Below are positions 1 through 8,132 of a stretch of DNA of 64,000 bases, in pieces (position 1 is the stretch's first letter; each line of letters begins with the position of its first letter). The stretch spans positions 186,001 through 250,000 of the forward strand of contig JANDJI010000004.1 of the NCBI GenBank assembly GCA_024331125.1, given 5' to 3'. The DNA is from Nitrospira sp. (lineage in GTDB: Bacteria > Nitrospirota > Nitrospiria > Nitrospirales > Nitrospiraceae). The notes beneath the pieces were generated by a model. That model saw nothing but the letters and a program-made list of their open reading frames with translations. It did no database searches and was not told the origin of the DNA. Both the position numbers and the translations under genes were made by a program.

Positions 1-1465
1 GTCCGTCGACGGTATAAAACGCCGCCAGGTTGAGCGAGGCCAGGTTGCAAGCCGTATCGTCCAAAAACATGTATTCCGAACAGGGGTTCGACGCATTGAT
101 TCGCCCGTCTTCCGGACAGGTATGCCATTCGTTGATCGTCGTATCGTACTGGGTCCCGGGATCCGCGCAGACCCACGCGGCCCAGGCGATCCGATCCCAC
201 AGATCGCGGGCCTTGAGGGTCTTGCAGACCTTGCCGTCGATCCGGCGCGTGAGATGCCAATCGCCGTCGGCGTCAAGGGCGGCGAAAAACTCGTTGGGTA
301 TTCTCACGCTGTTGTTTGAATTCTGACCCGACACGGTTTGATAGGCCTTGCCGTCCCAGTTGGTGTCGTATTCGTGAAAGACGAAGTGTGTGAACCCCTG
401 CTGCGCGTAGGAAAACATTCGCTGGATATAGGCCTCCGGCACCATGTCTCTTCGCGCTTGCGCCAGGGCTTCCCGCAAGATCGGATTCGTCTTGGGATCG
501 AGGTCCAGTTTCAAGGCCCCTTGGCCGTCGACGACGTGACAGGCCTTCAGCACGCCGTTCAGGCGTTGCGCGCAAATTTTCGACCCGGTCACCATCGCCG
601 CGACCTTCTGCTCTTCGATCACTTTCCACTCGATAAACTCTTCGATGTCGGGATGGTCCAGGTCCAGACATACCATCTTGGCGGCGCGCCTGGTCGTTCC
701 ACCCGATTTAATCGCGCCGGCGGCTCGATCGCCGATCTTGAGAAAGGACATCAGACCCGACGACTTGCCTCCGCCGGACAGTCCCTCCCCCTCGCCTCGC
801 AATTTGGAGAAGTTGGTGCCGGTCCCGGAGCCGTACTTGAACAGCCGCGCCTCACGGACCCAAAGGTCCATGATCCCGTTCTCATTGACCAGATCGTCCT
901 CGATCGACTGAATGAAACAGGCATGGGGCTGGGGATGTTCGAACGCGTTTGTCGCCTTGACGACCTCGCGGGTGGCGGGATCGACGTAATAGTGCCCCTG
1001 CGCCGGGCCCGACAAACCATACGCGTAATGGAGGCCCGTGTTGAACCACTGCGGGGAGTTCGGAGCGGCCATCTGCCGCGCCAGCATGTAACACATTTCA
1101 TCGTGGAACGCCTCGGCGTCCTCCGGCGTTGTGAAGTAGCCGTACGACTTTCCCCAGTGCGTCCAACATCCGGCCATTCGCTCGAAGACTTGGCGCGCAT
1201 CGCGTTCTCCGCCCAACAGGGGTTTCCCATCCGGTCCCGTCAGCATTTGCCCCTGCTGATCACACTGAGGCACTCCCGCTTTTCGGAAGTATTTCTGAGC
1301 CAAAATATCGACGGCCAATTGAGACCATTGCTCCGGCACGTCGATGTTGTCGAGCTTGAATACGACGGATCCGTCCGGATTACGAATCTCGGACGACCGT
1401 TTGACAAACGTGATTCCGTCGTAGGGACTCCGACCGCGATGGGTGAATCTTCGTTCAATCCTCAC
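1..1465 (-). CDS. nrdJ: Adenosylcobalamin-dependent (class II) ribonucleotide reductase, N-terminal part
   Basis: This enzyme reduces ribonucleotides to deoxyribonucleotides using coenzyme B12 to make the thiyl radical. About 488 codons are present and the gene runs off the left edge, so the C-terminal part is missing. Reading the minus strand without interruption gives RNR hallmarks: CFIQSIEDDLVNENGIMDLW, KYGSGTGTNFSKLRGEGE, a SGGGKSSG segment, and near the edge NPCSEYMFLDDTACNLASLN, which holds the N-P-C-x-E active-site loop. The start is a GTG at 1465 chosen because AAGGAGG lies six bases before it and the protein reads VRIERRFTHRGRSPY from there. No N-terminal ATP-cone is evident. A second class II RNR gene lies at 40955-42703. 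The upstream region carries NrdR-like and DnaA sites. Confidence 0.93.
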   Translation of the reverse strand, partial: MRIERRFTHRGRSPYDGITFVKRSSEIRNPDGSVVFKLDNIDVPEQWSQLAVDILAQKYFRKAGVPQCDQQGQMLTGPDGKPLLGGERDARQVFERMAGCWTHWGKSYGYFTTPEDAEAFHDEMCYMLARQMAAPNSPQWFNTGLHYAYGLSGPAQGHYYVDPATREVVKATNAFEHPQPHACFIQSIEDDLVNENGIMDLWVREARLFKYGSGTGTNFSKLRGEGEGLSGGGKSSGLMSFLKIGDRAAGAIKSGGTTRRAAKMVCLDLDHPDIEEFIEWKVIEEQKVAAMVTGSKICAQRLNGVLKACHVVDGQGALKLDLDPKTNPILREALAQARRDMVPEAYIQRMFSYAQQGFTHFVFHEYDTNWDGKAYQTVSGQNSNNSVRIPNEFFAALDADGDWHLTRRIDGKVCKTLKARDLWDRIAWAAWVCADPGTQYDTTINEWHTCPEDGRINASNPCSEYMFLDDTACNLASLNLAAFYTVDG

Positions 1466-1599
1466 GGGATTCCTCCTTGTGGAAACAGAACCGCCTGGCA
1501 TTGCGAGCCAACATAGAATGTATCCTCTGTGAGCTTGGCCATAAGAACATGAGGGCTTCTTCCTCCTCTCATCTTCATGACCGTCAAATCAGTGGAGAG

Positions 1600-1645
1600 A
1601 CTACATATAGCTATCGACTTTTTTTGTCAACACTAAATATAGTGG
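1600..1645. promoter_or_regulatory. NrdR box pair over the nrdJ promoter
   Basis: The 16-mer at 1630-1645, ACACTAAATATAGTGG, matches 14 of 16 positions of the NrdR consensus as I know it (ACACWATATATWGTGT). A much weaker half-matching copy lies at 1600-1615, centred 30 bp away, close to the three-helical-turn spacing typical of NrdR pairs. The strong box abuts the -35 and the weak one covers the -10, the usual geometry for repression of RNR genes by NrdR. The second box is tentative. Confidence 0.6.
1602..1630 (-). promoter_or_regulatory. Predicted nrdJ promoter, TTGACA-N17-TATGTA
   Basis: Read on the minus strand, a perfect -35 TTGACA (1630-1625) is followed after 17 bases by TATGTA (1607-1602). 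A 15-base spacing to TATATG is also possible. Transcription would start near 1595, leaving a leader of about 130 bases before the GTG at 1465. I saw no cobalamin-riboswitch core in the leader. Confidence 0.55.
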
Positions 1646-1671
1646 TGTCTCTGTGAAATTTGGGGGTAGCC

Positions 1672-1746
1672 TGTGGATAGGCGGCTCTACTGTTTTAGGG
1701 CCGATTTTTTTCTGAGTTTTACCCTGATTGGAGGCAGTTATCCACA
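1672..1746. promoter_or_regulatory. Two inverted DnaA boxes upstream of nrdJ
   Basis: TTATCCACA at 1738-1746 is a perfect DnaA box. TGTGGATAG at 1672-1680 is the reverse complement of a box with one mismatch. They face each other across a T-rich stretch and lie just upstream of the NrdR box and nrdJ promoter. DnaA control of nrdAB is established in E. coli; here control of nrdJ is inferred. Two boxes and no dnaA gene make an origin unlikely. Confidence 0.55.
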
Positions 1747-1778
1747 GGAGCACCGGGTTGGCGGGCACATCAGGACGT

Positions 1779-2159
1779 TTAGGACCTTTCTTGCAGCAGC
1801 CGTTCGATTGTTTTTGCCGCTTCTTCCGTTCCGCTGATCGGGACGAACCGGCCACCGATCCCAAGCACGACCACCTTGGTCCCGGCCACCCGGGTTTCAT
1901 ACCAACTGAAAAATCCCCAATTCTTTCGAATCGTGGCCGGTCGAACGACGCCGTCCATGAGTTGCTTGCTTTGAGTACGAATGACCTCGTGAATGAGCCG
2001 TTGGTCGTGCGCGGAGGTCCGCTCATCCAGTCGATCGAGCGCCCGGTGCGACTCCGACTCGACGAACCGGACATAGTCATCCGTCGTCGGATTCGACCAT
2101 GCCGCCCAGACCGCTCCGGCAAGGATCACCACTAGGAAGGCTAAACGGACAAGGCTCAT
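1779..2159 (-). CDS. DUF4359-like small membrane-anchored or exported protein
   Basis: A 126-residue protein whose first 20 residues (MSLVRLAFLVVILAGAVWAA) form one hydrophobic segment, either an uncleaved anchor or a signal peptide. The following NPTTDDYVRFVESE is what I associate with DUF4359 proteins. The C-terminal half is a compact basic region with KVVVLGIGGRFVPI. The start at 2159 is supported by GGAG seven bases upstream; longer readings would lack the N-terminal hydrophobic start. The AmpG-like gene lies upstream on the same strand, 77 bp away. Function is unknown. Confidence 0.65.
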   Translation of the reverse strand: MSLVRLAFLVVILAGAVWAAWSNPTTDDYVRFVESESHRALDRLDERTSAHDQRLIHEVIRTQSKQLMDGVVRPATIRKNWGFFSWYETRVAGTKVVVLGIGGRFVPISGTEEAAKTIERLLQERS

Positions 2160-2236
2160 TTCGCGCTCCGAGATGCTCCGACACTTTGATGTCTTCGCAA
2201 TCCGGCCAGGCAAGCATCCGCCCGATCGGATTGGAC

Positions 2237-3499
2237 TCATACGGCGTGAGACAGCCCCCGAGCATCGTTCCTTTCTTCCGGCTCGATATGACGCCTGAGG
2301 GACCAGACCGCCAAGAGACCCGGCAATGCGACCCCAAAGGTTAGGACAAAGAACTCCGCCCATCCGACGACCTCCACGATACCGGCGGACGGGCGCCCTG
2401 CGAAGACTCGCCCCAACGCCTCAAGAGACGACAGCAGCGCGAACTGGGTCGCCGTGTAGCGAGGGTCACACAGCGACATCACCAATGCCACAAAGGCGGC
2501 CGTCCCCATTCCACCCGTCACGTTTTCGACCACGACCGCCGCCGTCAGGACGGCGGCGCTTTTTTCCATCAGGGCTACGATGGCAAATCCCAAATTCGAC
2601 ACCGCTTGCAACAGGCCGAAGAGCAAGAGGGCGGAAACGAGGCTCATCCTCGTCATCATCGCTCCTCCGAGCAAAGCGCCGGCGAGCGTGGCGAAGATCC
2701 CGACCCCCTTTACCGTCCCGACTTCCACGGATGAAAAACCGACTCCTCCGATGAGAAACGCGGTCTGGAGCGAGGACGCGAAAGCATCGCCGAGCTTGTA
2801 CAACACAACCACGGCCAAGAATCCCACCGCGTGGGGCCGGGAGAAGAATTCTCTTACGGGAGCGCCCACGGCTTCGGCCAGACTTCTGGGAGGATCGGCG
2901 AGCCGAATCGGTTCCGGACTCACCACAATCGCGGCAAGCCCCGCCGCCATGACGGCCGCCATGACAAGATAGGTCGCTTGCCAGCCGACAACGTCGGCCA
3001 ACATCAAGGCGCCGGCGCCGGCGACCAACAGCGCCATTCGGTACCCGTTGACCCAGACCGCCGCGCCCAACCCCCGTTCATGGGGATGAAGCGTCTCCGT
3101 GCGGTAGGCGTCGAAGACGATGTCCAACGAGGCAGAGAAAAACGCCACCAAAAGCGCCAGGATCGCCAACGTTTCGGGATGATCGCGCGGACCGGTCGCC
3201 GCCATCAAGGCCAACCCGGCCGCGACGCAGGATTGCGTCAACACCATCCATCCGCGACGCCTCCCAAACCAAGGAGGCACGACCCGATCCATAAGGGGAG
3301 CCCAGAGAAATTTCAGCGTATAGGGAAGACCGACCAACGTAAACACGCCGATCGTTTTGAGATCGACGCCTTCCACCGTCAGCCAGGCTTGCAAGGTGCC
3401 GGCGGTCAGGGCAAGCGGGAGACCTGAAACGAAACCCAACGGCAACATCACGGCGAGACGCCGATTGATGAACCGAGACTGGAAAGCGGAGTCGGTCAC
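2237..3499 (-). CDS. AmpG-like MFS permease (muropeptide transporter family)
   Basis: A 420-residue polytopic membrane protein of the major facilitator superfamily with about 12 hydrophobic segments. The N-terminus (RRLAVMLPLGFVSGLPLAL), the YTLKFLWAPLMDRVVPPWFG segment and GRRRGWMVLTQ match the AmpG group, which imports anhydro-muropeptides for cell-wall recycling. The length fits the shorter AmpG-like proteins. It starts at a GTG (3499). No other cell-wall recycling gene is nearby, so the substrate is an inference from the family, and a related SLC33-type carrier cannot be excluded. Confidence 0.75.
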   Translation of the reverse strand: MTDSAFQSRFINRRLAVMLPLGFVSGLPLALTAGTLQAWLTVEGVDLKTIGVFTLVGLPYTLKFLWAPLMDRVVPPWFGRRRGWMVLTQSCVAAGLALMAATGPRDHPETLAILALLVAFFSASLDIVFDAYRTETLHPHERGLGAAVWVNGYRMALLVAGAGALMLADVVGWQATYLVMAAVMAAGLAAIVVSPEPIRLADPPRSLAEAVGAPVREFFSRPHAVGFLAVVVLYKLGDAFASSLQTAFLIGGVGFSSVEVGTVKGVGIFATLAGALLGGAMMTRMSLVSALLLFGLLQAVSNLGFAIVALMEKSAAVLTAAVVVENVTGGMGTAAFVALVMSLCDPRYTATQFALLSSLEALGRVFAGRPSAGIVEVVGWAEFFVLTFGVALPGLLAVWSLRRHIEPEERNDARGLSHAV

Positions 3500-3618
3500 G
3501 AAGCAACGCTCACGTCAAACGAGCCTACTCATACGGAGGGAGCATATCATCGCCACCGCGGTTCTTCAGCAGAATCTCGAAATGTGTAAGGGGAACTACG
3601 CTCGGAGACGGCTACGGA

Positions 3619-4029
3619 TCAGCAGGACTGCCCGTTGAACGAACAGGGCTTGTAGCGGGACATGTCAAAATCCGTGTTCTCTTGATAGACCCGTTCGTTG
3701 CCGTTGACTCCGTCCTGCTCGGGATCGTTCCACATCGTGTGGTTCCACCAATAAAAGATCGGCTGAGCCTCCGTCTGATAGACGGGGTTTCCATAGGTGC
3801 TGCGGGCATATTCTCGCACCACTCGGGCCGTCACATAGTCGATCCGGCCGTCACCGGCCAGAGAATACAAGGCAATAAAGAGCCGGGCCTCATGGTCATA
3901 GAGCTCATCCAAGCGGGTGCCCACGTCCGGCTCGACGGGAAGTTGATCGTAGGCCCACGCCGGCGACGACGACCAGAGCAGCACGGCGGAAAAGACGAGA
4001 GTGGAAAGCAGCCGATAGGCCATCGTCAC
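3619..4029 (-). CDS. Small exported hypothetical protein
   Basis: A 136-residue protein with a signal peptide (MAYRLLSTLVFSAVLLWSSS, cleavage probable after PAWA). The mature part is acidic and rich in Tyr and Trp, includes an EARLFIALYSLAGDG helix and ends PCSFNGQSC, so two cysteines lie at the extreme C-terminus. I do not recognise a family. The start is a GTG at 4029 or the in-frame ATG at 4023. It stands alone between the AmpG-like gene and the divergent mtaB. Confidence 0.6.
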   Translation of the reverse strand: MTMAYRLLSTLVFSAVLLWSSSPAWAYDQLPVEPDVGTRLDELYDHEARLFIALYSLAGDGRIDYVTARVVREYARSTYGNPVYQTEAQPIFYWWNHTMWNDPEQDGVNGNERVYQENTDFDMSRYKPCSFNGQSC

Positions 4030-4177
4030 TTAACCTATCCCCCGCCGCCTTCTTCAGCTCGACTTTCTCGGCCCGAACCGAATGGGCGACAGGAACTCTA
4101 CAGGTGGCGCATCCTATCACGTGGGCGCCGCACGCGCAAAGAATCAAAACAGAGTGAGAAATGTGTTTGCCTGGCGC

Positions 4178-4207
4178 TTGCTGGAACAGGAGTGCCGTCT
4201 CTATAAT
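4178..4207 (+). promoter_or_regulatory. Predicted mtaB promoter with perfect TATAAT
   Basis: TTGCTG (4178-4183), 18 bases, then TATAAT (4202-4207). The ATG of mtaB at 4217 lies only nine bases after the -10, so the transcript would begin at or next to the start codon. No Shine-Dalgarno sequence precedes that ATG. Confidence 0.5.
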
Positions 4208-4216
4208 GCCCGTCTT

Positions 4217-5554
4217 ATGACAAGTCGCCGGGCATCGCTCCATACGTTGGGGTGCCGATTGAACCTCGCGGAGTCGGCAGTGCTGGGGGAAGGACTTCGC
4301 CGGAAGGGATTTGAGTTGGTCGAATTCGGCCGGCCGACCGACCTGCTCGTGCTCAACACCTGCGCGGTGACGGAGGACGCCGAACGCACGTCGCGGTATC
4401 TGATCCGAAAAACCCTCAAACATTCCCCCCATGCGTTCATCGCCGTGACCGGCTGTTACGCCCAAATAGGCTTGGAGCGGCTCACCCGCGAGGCCGGCGT
4501 CGACTTGGTCGTCGGCAACCAATTCAAGCTGGATCTGCCGTCGTATCTGCCCCCGGCCGATGCATTGGAAAAACGCCGTTCGCCCGAAATTCTCCATACC
4601 AAGACGCTATCGCGCCAAGACTTCGACCTCCCTTACTTCGGCGAGCCGGATTCAACCAGAGCGCCCCTCAAGATCCAGGACGGCTGTAACGCCATGTGCA
4701 GCTTCTGCATCATTCCGTTTTCGCGAGGGCACGAGCGGAGCAGAAGACTCGAGGACATCCTGGAAGAGGCGACGGGCCTGGCCGCCCGCGGCTATCGTGA
4801 GATCGTGCTGACCGGCGTGAACATCGGACGGTACGTTCACGACGGCCGCGATTTTTGCTCGCTGCTGCGGCGCCTCGACCAAGTCGACGGCATCGACCGT
4901 ATCCGGATTTCGTCGATCGAACCCACGACCGTCGGCGACGAATTGCTGGATCTCTTGGCCGGGTCTTCGAAACTGTGCCCCTCGCTCCATATCCCCTTGC
5001 AGAGCGGAGACGACGGCATCCTGAACGCCATGAACCGCCGCCATACGGTCAAGGCCTATGTCGATTTGATCGAGCGGGCCCTTGCCAAGATCCCTCAACT
5101 CGGGCTAGGGACCGACCTGATGGCGGGATTTCCGGGAGAAACCGAAGCGGCGTTTCGCAATACTGTCTCGGTCGCGACGGACCTGCCTTTTTCCTATCTC
5201 CATGTGTTCCCCTATTCGCCGAGGCCGGGAACCGCCGCAGCCCGCATGAAGCGAGCCGTGTCGCCTTCGATCATCCGCAAGCGCGTCGACGTCCTCCGCG
5301 ACATCGGGCGCGTCAAGCAGCTCGCGTTCCATCACCGGCAGATCGGAACGACGGTCCCCGTTCTCTTTGAAACGGGCGTTCAGGATGGTCTTCGTCACGG
5401 CACCACGCCGAACTTCACGAAAGTAGCCGTCGCCGACACCGATGACCTGCACAATCAGATCAAACCGGTCACCATCACGGCCGCAACCGACCGTTGGGTC
5501 ATGGGACAGGTCGCCGCTCCGCAGCGGACCCCAAACCTTGTGATGCAACCATGA
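4217..5554 (+). CDS. mtaB: tRNA (t6A37) 2-methylthiotransferase MtaB
   Basis: A 445-residue radical-SAM enzyme that adds a methylthio group to N6-threonylcarbamoyladenosine 37 of tRNA. The N-terminal UPF0004 domain holds Cys residues in TLGCRLNLAESAV, LNTCAVTEDAE and AVTGCYAQIG for the auxiliary [4Fe-4S] cluster. The radical-SAM motif is CNAMCSFCIIPFSRG (CX3CX2C), followed by GYREIVLTGVNIG. The C-terminal TRAM region is short. The wording (TLGCRLN rather than TFGCQMN) separates it from MiaB. The ATG at 4217 is chosen because the conserved N-terminus starts there; it probably has a leaderless mRNA. Its stop overlaps the miaB start (ATGA). Confidence 0.9.
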   Translation: MTSRRASLHTLGCRLNLAESAVLGEGLRRKGFELVEFGRPTDLLVLNTCAVTEDAERTSRYLIRKTLKHSPHAFIAVTGCYAQIGLERLTREAGVDLVVGNQFKLDLPSYLPPADALEKRRSPEILHTKTLSRQDFDLPYFGEPDSTRAPLKIQDGCNAMCSFCIIPFSRGHERSRRLEDILEEATGLAARGYREIVLTGVNIGRYVHDGRDFCSLLRRLDQVDGIDRIRISSIEPTTVGDELLDLLAGSSKLCPSLHIPLQSGDDGILNAMNRRHTVKAYVDLIERALAKIPQLGLGTDLMAGFPGETEAAFRNTVSVATDLPFSYLHVFPYSPRPGTAAARMKRAVSPSIIRKRVDVLRDIGRVKQLAFHHRQIGTTVPVLFETGVQDGLRHGTTPNFTKVAVADTDDLHNQIKPVTITAATDRWVMGQVAAPQRTPNLVMQP

Positions 5555-6885
5555 CGGCGATGCCCTTCCCCCGCCTGGTCCACATCGAGACCTTCGGCTG
5601 CCAGATGAACGAGTCGGACAGCGAGCTGGTCCGCGCCCTGCTCAAGCGCGAGGGGTTCTCGTTTACGCCGGATCGTGAACGGGCCGACGTGCTCCTGGTC
5701 AATACCTGCGCCATCCGCGAGAACGCCCACAACAAGATTTACGCGCATCTGACGGAGCTCAAGGAGATCAAGAAACGACGCCCCCTGGTGATCGGCGTCT
5801 TGGGCTGCATGGCGCAGAATCTGAAGAGCGAATTGGCCATGCAGGAACCGCTCATCGACGTCTTGGCCGGACCGGACGCCTATCGACAGCTCCCCCTGTT
5901 GCTTTCAAACGCCCTGGCCGCTCAGGAGCAGGGATTTGCTCAAAGGGCCTTTGCGCTTGATCTCTCGGAGTACGAAACCTATGAAGGGATCCTCCCGGAC
6001 CGAAACGACGGGGTCAACGCCTGGATTACCGTCATGCGAGGCTGCGACAACTTTTGTTCGTTCTGCGTCGTCCCCTATACGAGGGGACGAGAGCGGTCGC
6101 GCGATCCGGAGTCCATCCTGACCGAGGCGCGCGATGCGGCGGCCCGCGGCTTCACCCAGATCACCCTGCTGGGACAAAACGTTAATTCTTACCGGCACGG
6201 TAACTGGGATTTCGCCAGACTGATCGGCGCAGTGGCGGATACTCCCGGCATCCATCGCGTTCGTTTCACCTCACCCCATCCCAAGGACTTTCCCCCGGCG
6301 TTGCTTAAAGCCATCGCCACCCATCCGAAGATTTGCAAACACATTCACCTCCCGCTTCAATCAGGGAGCGACCGTATCCTGGAACTGATGGGCCGAACAT
6401 ACTCGGCCGGAGAATATCTGGCGCTCGCGGAGCAGATCAGGGACACCATCCCCGGCGTCACTCTCACAACGGACATCATTTGCGGGTTCTGTTCGGAGTC
6501 GGACGACGATTTTCGAGAGACCCAACGGGTGGTGGAACGGGTTCGATTCGAGTCCGCCTACATCTTCAAGTATTCCGAGCGCAAACACACCATTGCGGCC
6601 AGAAAATACCAGGACGATGTTCCCGATCAGATCAAAGGGGCCCGCGTGGCGACATTGGTGGACATCCAGCGGCGGATCAGCCTTGAGCGCAACCGCCGGT
6701 ACATCGGAAAACAGGTCGACGTGCTGGTGGAGCGGGATGCCACCAAATCTCCTACCCAAGGAATGGGAAGAACGGATGGGAACATCACCGTCGTGTGGGA
6801 GAAGGGAACCGACCCTTTTGAGCCCGGCACATTGATCACCAAAGACATCTTCGACGCTTCCGCGGCTACGCTCTACGGAAAGTAA
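5551..6885 (+). CDS. miaB: tRNA (i6A37) 2-methylthiotransferase MiaB
   Basis: A 444-residue radical-SAM methylthiotransferase that converts N6-isopentenyladenosine 37 to ms2i6A in tRNAs reading UNN codons. N-terminal cluster cysteines are in ETFGCQMNESDSE, VNTCAIRENA and VLGCMAQNLK. The radical-SAM motif is CDNFCSFCVVPYTRGRERS. The middle carries HLPLQSGSDRILELMGR and the C-terminus a TRAM domain (QVDVLVERDATKSPTQGMGR). The ATG at 5551 overlaps the mtaB stop by four bases, so the two paralogous enzymes are translationally coupled. Confidence 0.93.
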   Translation: MTAMPFPRLVHIETFGCQMNESDSELVRALLKREGFSFTPDRERADVLLVNTCAIRENAHNKIYAHLTELKEIKKRRPLVIGVLGCMAQNLKSELAMQEPLIDVLAGPDAYRQLPLLLSNALAAQEQGFAQRAFALDLSEYETYEGILPDRNDGVNAWITVMRGCDNFCSFCVVPYTRGRERSRDPESILTEARDAAARGFTQITLLGQNVNSYRHGNWDFARLIGAVADTPGIHRVRFTSPHPKDFPPALLKAIATHPKICKHIHLPLQSGSDRILELMGRTYSAGEYLALAEQIRDTIPGVTLTTDIICGFCSESDDDFRETQRVVERVRFESAYIFKYSERKHTIAARKYQDDVPDQIKGARVATLVDIQRRISLERNRRYIGKQVDVLVERDATKSPTQGMGRTDGNITVVWEKGTDPFEPGTLITKDIFDASAATLYGK

Positions 6886-7384
6886 CACCTTCCCGTCTTA
6901 TCCCGATCGGTTCAGGGCATTCCCACCCCTACCGATCATGAGCCGGCCTTAACGATACTTTTCTGTACCGATCACCCTTCGCTCGTGGACAACTTTGTTC
7001 TCCGGATACCGCCCCTTCTGTTCTCTTTTTACTCTCCACCCTTCATACGGTTCTCTCTTTTGATCGTCACGTTATTGACGATTTCACGTCCCCTTAATCA
7101 GGGAGATTGACACGCACTCTTTTTATTATTCCCCTCTCGACATCCCCATGCCTCGACGGGTAAACGGGTGAAACAGTCCATCAGACCGATACGCTTATCT
7201 GAGCAAGACTTTTAGCACGGCAGCTCTAGCTGGCGGCATCACTAATGACCGCGTCGGTATAACATTTGCTTAGCTTACATCCAAACTTCTTGGGGGGCTC
7301 AAGAGATGCTCGATTTTTTCCGTAATGATGGGGGATGCTCAAAAACGGATCTCTTTTTTTATTCTTCGCAAGGAGCTTGTCGGA
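6886..7384 (+). other. 500-bp intergenic leader with possible structured RNA, unassigned
   Basis: No convincing protein gene is present in this stretch before the tiny ORF at 7385. The first part is pyrimidine-rich. From about 7150 to 7265 the sequence looks RNA-like, with GCGG(CA)TCA-CTAA-TGACCGC able to pair around 7233-7252. TCTTG and CAAGA arms flank a G-run around 7288-7304, and T-runs follow at about 7314-7319 and 7353-7359. I compared it by memory with common riboswitch cores (c-di-GMP, cobalamin, fluoride, ykkC) and recognised none. Confidence 0.35.
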
Positions 7385-7468
7385 ATGTCGGTCGAATCGA
7401 TCATTTCACTGGGTGTGGTGGGATGGCTTGCACTCGGTATGATTCTCATGGGTTTAGGCATTTGGTAG
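7385..7468 (+). CDS. 27-residue single-span membrane peptide
   Basis: A short ORF reading MSVESIISLGVVGWLALGMI and then LMGLGIW, stop TAG at 7466. AAGGAG sits nine bases before the ATG, a good ribosome-binding site. Almost the whole peptide is one hydrophobic glycine-rich helix with a single acidic residue (Glu4), as in small membrane regulators or subunits. The next gene begins within eight bases, suggesting translational coupling. I know no family for it. Confidence 0.6.
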   Translation: MSVESIISLGVVGWLALGMILMGLGIW

Positions 7469-7475
7469 GTTGCTT

Positions 7476-8132
7476 GTGACGCTCATGCCTGTTTTGTCGA
7501 TCGTTCCCGCATGCTCCGTTGCCGGATCGTCATTATTCTTCATTTTTCTGGCGACCGGGTGCTCCGCTCTCTCCGTCGGTTACGGAGAACCGATCACCCA
7601 CAAGAGTACCAAGGGGACGGTCTATCTCAAGCCGATCATCGACCGATCATTTATTGTCGATCATCCGGCAACCATCGATCGGGCAACGCTTTTGACCGTC
7701 ATCCAAGGCCTCATGGCCGAGGACATGACCGATTCATCCACGAATATGCCCGTAGACGGCGGCAAGCCGATGAGAGTATTCAGCGATGAGGACGCCGAGT
7801 TTCTAGCTCCCCTGCTGGCCGACGGTTTATCGCGAGCGAAACCGAATCAAATGGTCGGTTTCACGGTGTCCCCATCGGCAGGGTCAGGCGCTGAACCCGC
7901 TGCGGGCATCATCTATTGGCACCATGATTCCCTCCACATCACTGTTTCAACCACGGGCGGAAGGAGATTATTGGGATTCCGGCCGCGCATGGCGGCCCGG
8001 ATCGAAAGGTCACCGGCCTATACGATGAATTGGATGCCTGGAACCCAGACGGCGGTGATCAATCTCCGGCATCTCGTCGGCAACACCCGGCACGGGACGT
8101 CAGTTCACTTCCAACAACTCGGGTTGCAGTAA
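7476..8132 (+). CDS. Putative lipoprotein, unknown function
   Basis: The reading frame opens with a hydrophobic segment ending in a plausible lipobox (FIFLATGC-SALSVGYG), which suggests a lipid-anchored envelope protein. The n-region carries no Lys or Arg, which is atypical, so the anchor is uncertain. The mature part has a domain with YLKPIIDRSFIVDH, FSDEDAEFLAPLLADGLS and IIYWHHDSLHITVS. Possible starts are TTG 7470, GTG 7476 (preceded by TAGG) or ATG 7485. It follows the 27-residue membrane peptide and overlaps the convergent exonuclease gene by 33 bp at its 3' end. I do not recognise the family. Confidence 0.6.
   Translation: MTLMPVLSIVPACSVAGSSLFFIFLATGCSALSVGYGEPITHKSTKGTVYLKPIIDRSFIVDHPATIDRATLLTVIQGLMAEDMTDSSTNMPVDGGKPMRVFSDEDAEFLAPLLADGLSRAKPNQMVGFTVSPSAGSGAEPAAGIIYWHHDSLHITVSTTGGRRLLGFRPRMAARIERSPAYTMNWMPGTQTAVINLRHLVGNTRHGTSVHFQQLGLQ

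Noticed and set aside
1350-1580. Small frames in the nrdJ leader on the minus strand (for example one ending GGIP overlapping the GTG start)
   Set aside because: None has a ribosome-binding site, and the overlap with the nrdJ start is easily explained by chance in a short leader.
1672-1746. Possible replication origin because of DnaA boxes and a T-run
   Set aside because: Only two boxes, no dnaA or dnaN nearby and no AT-rich unwinding element of useful length; a promoter role for nrdJ explains them better.
5494-5550. Upstream start for miaB
   Set aside because: It would extend 19 residues inside mtaB; the ATGA overlap at 5551 matches the conserved N-terminus.
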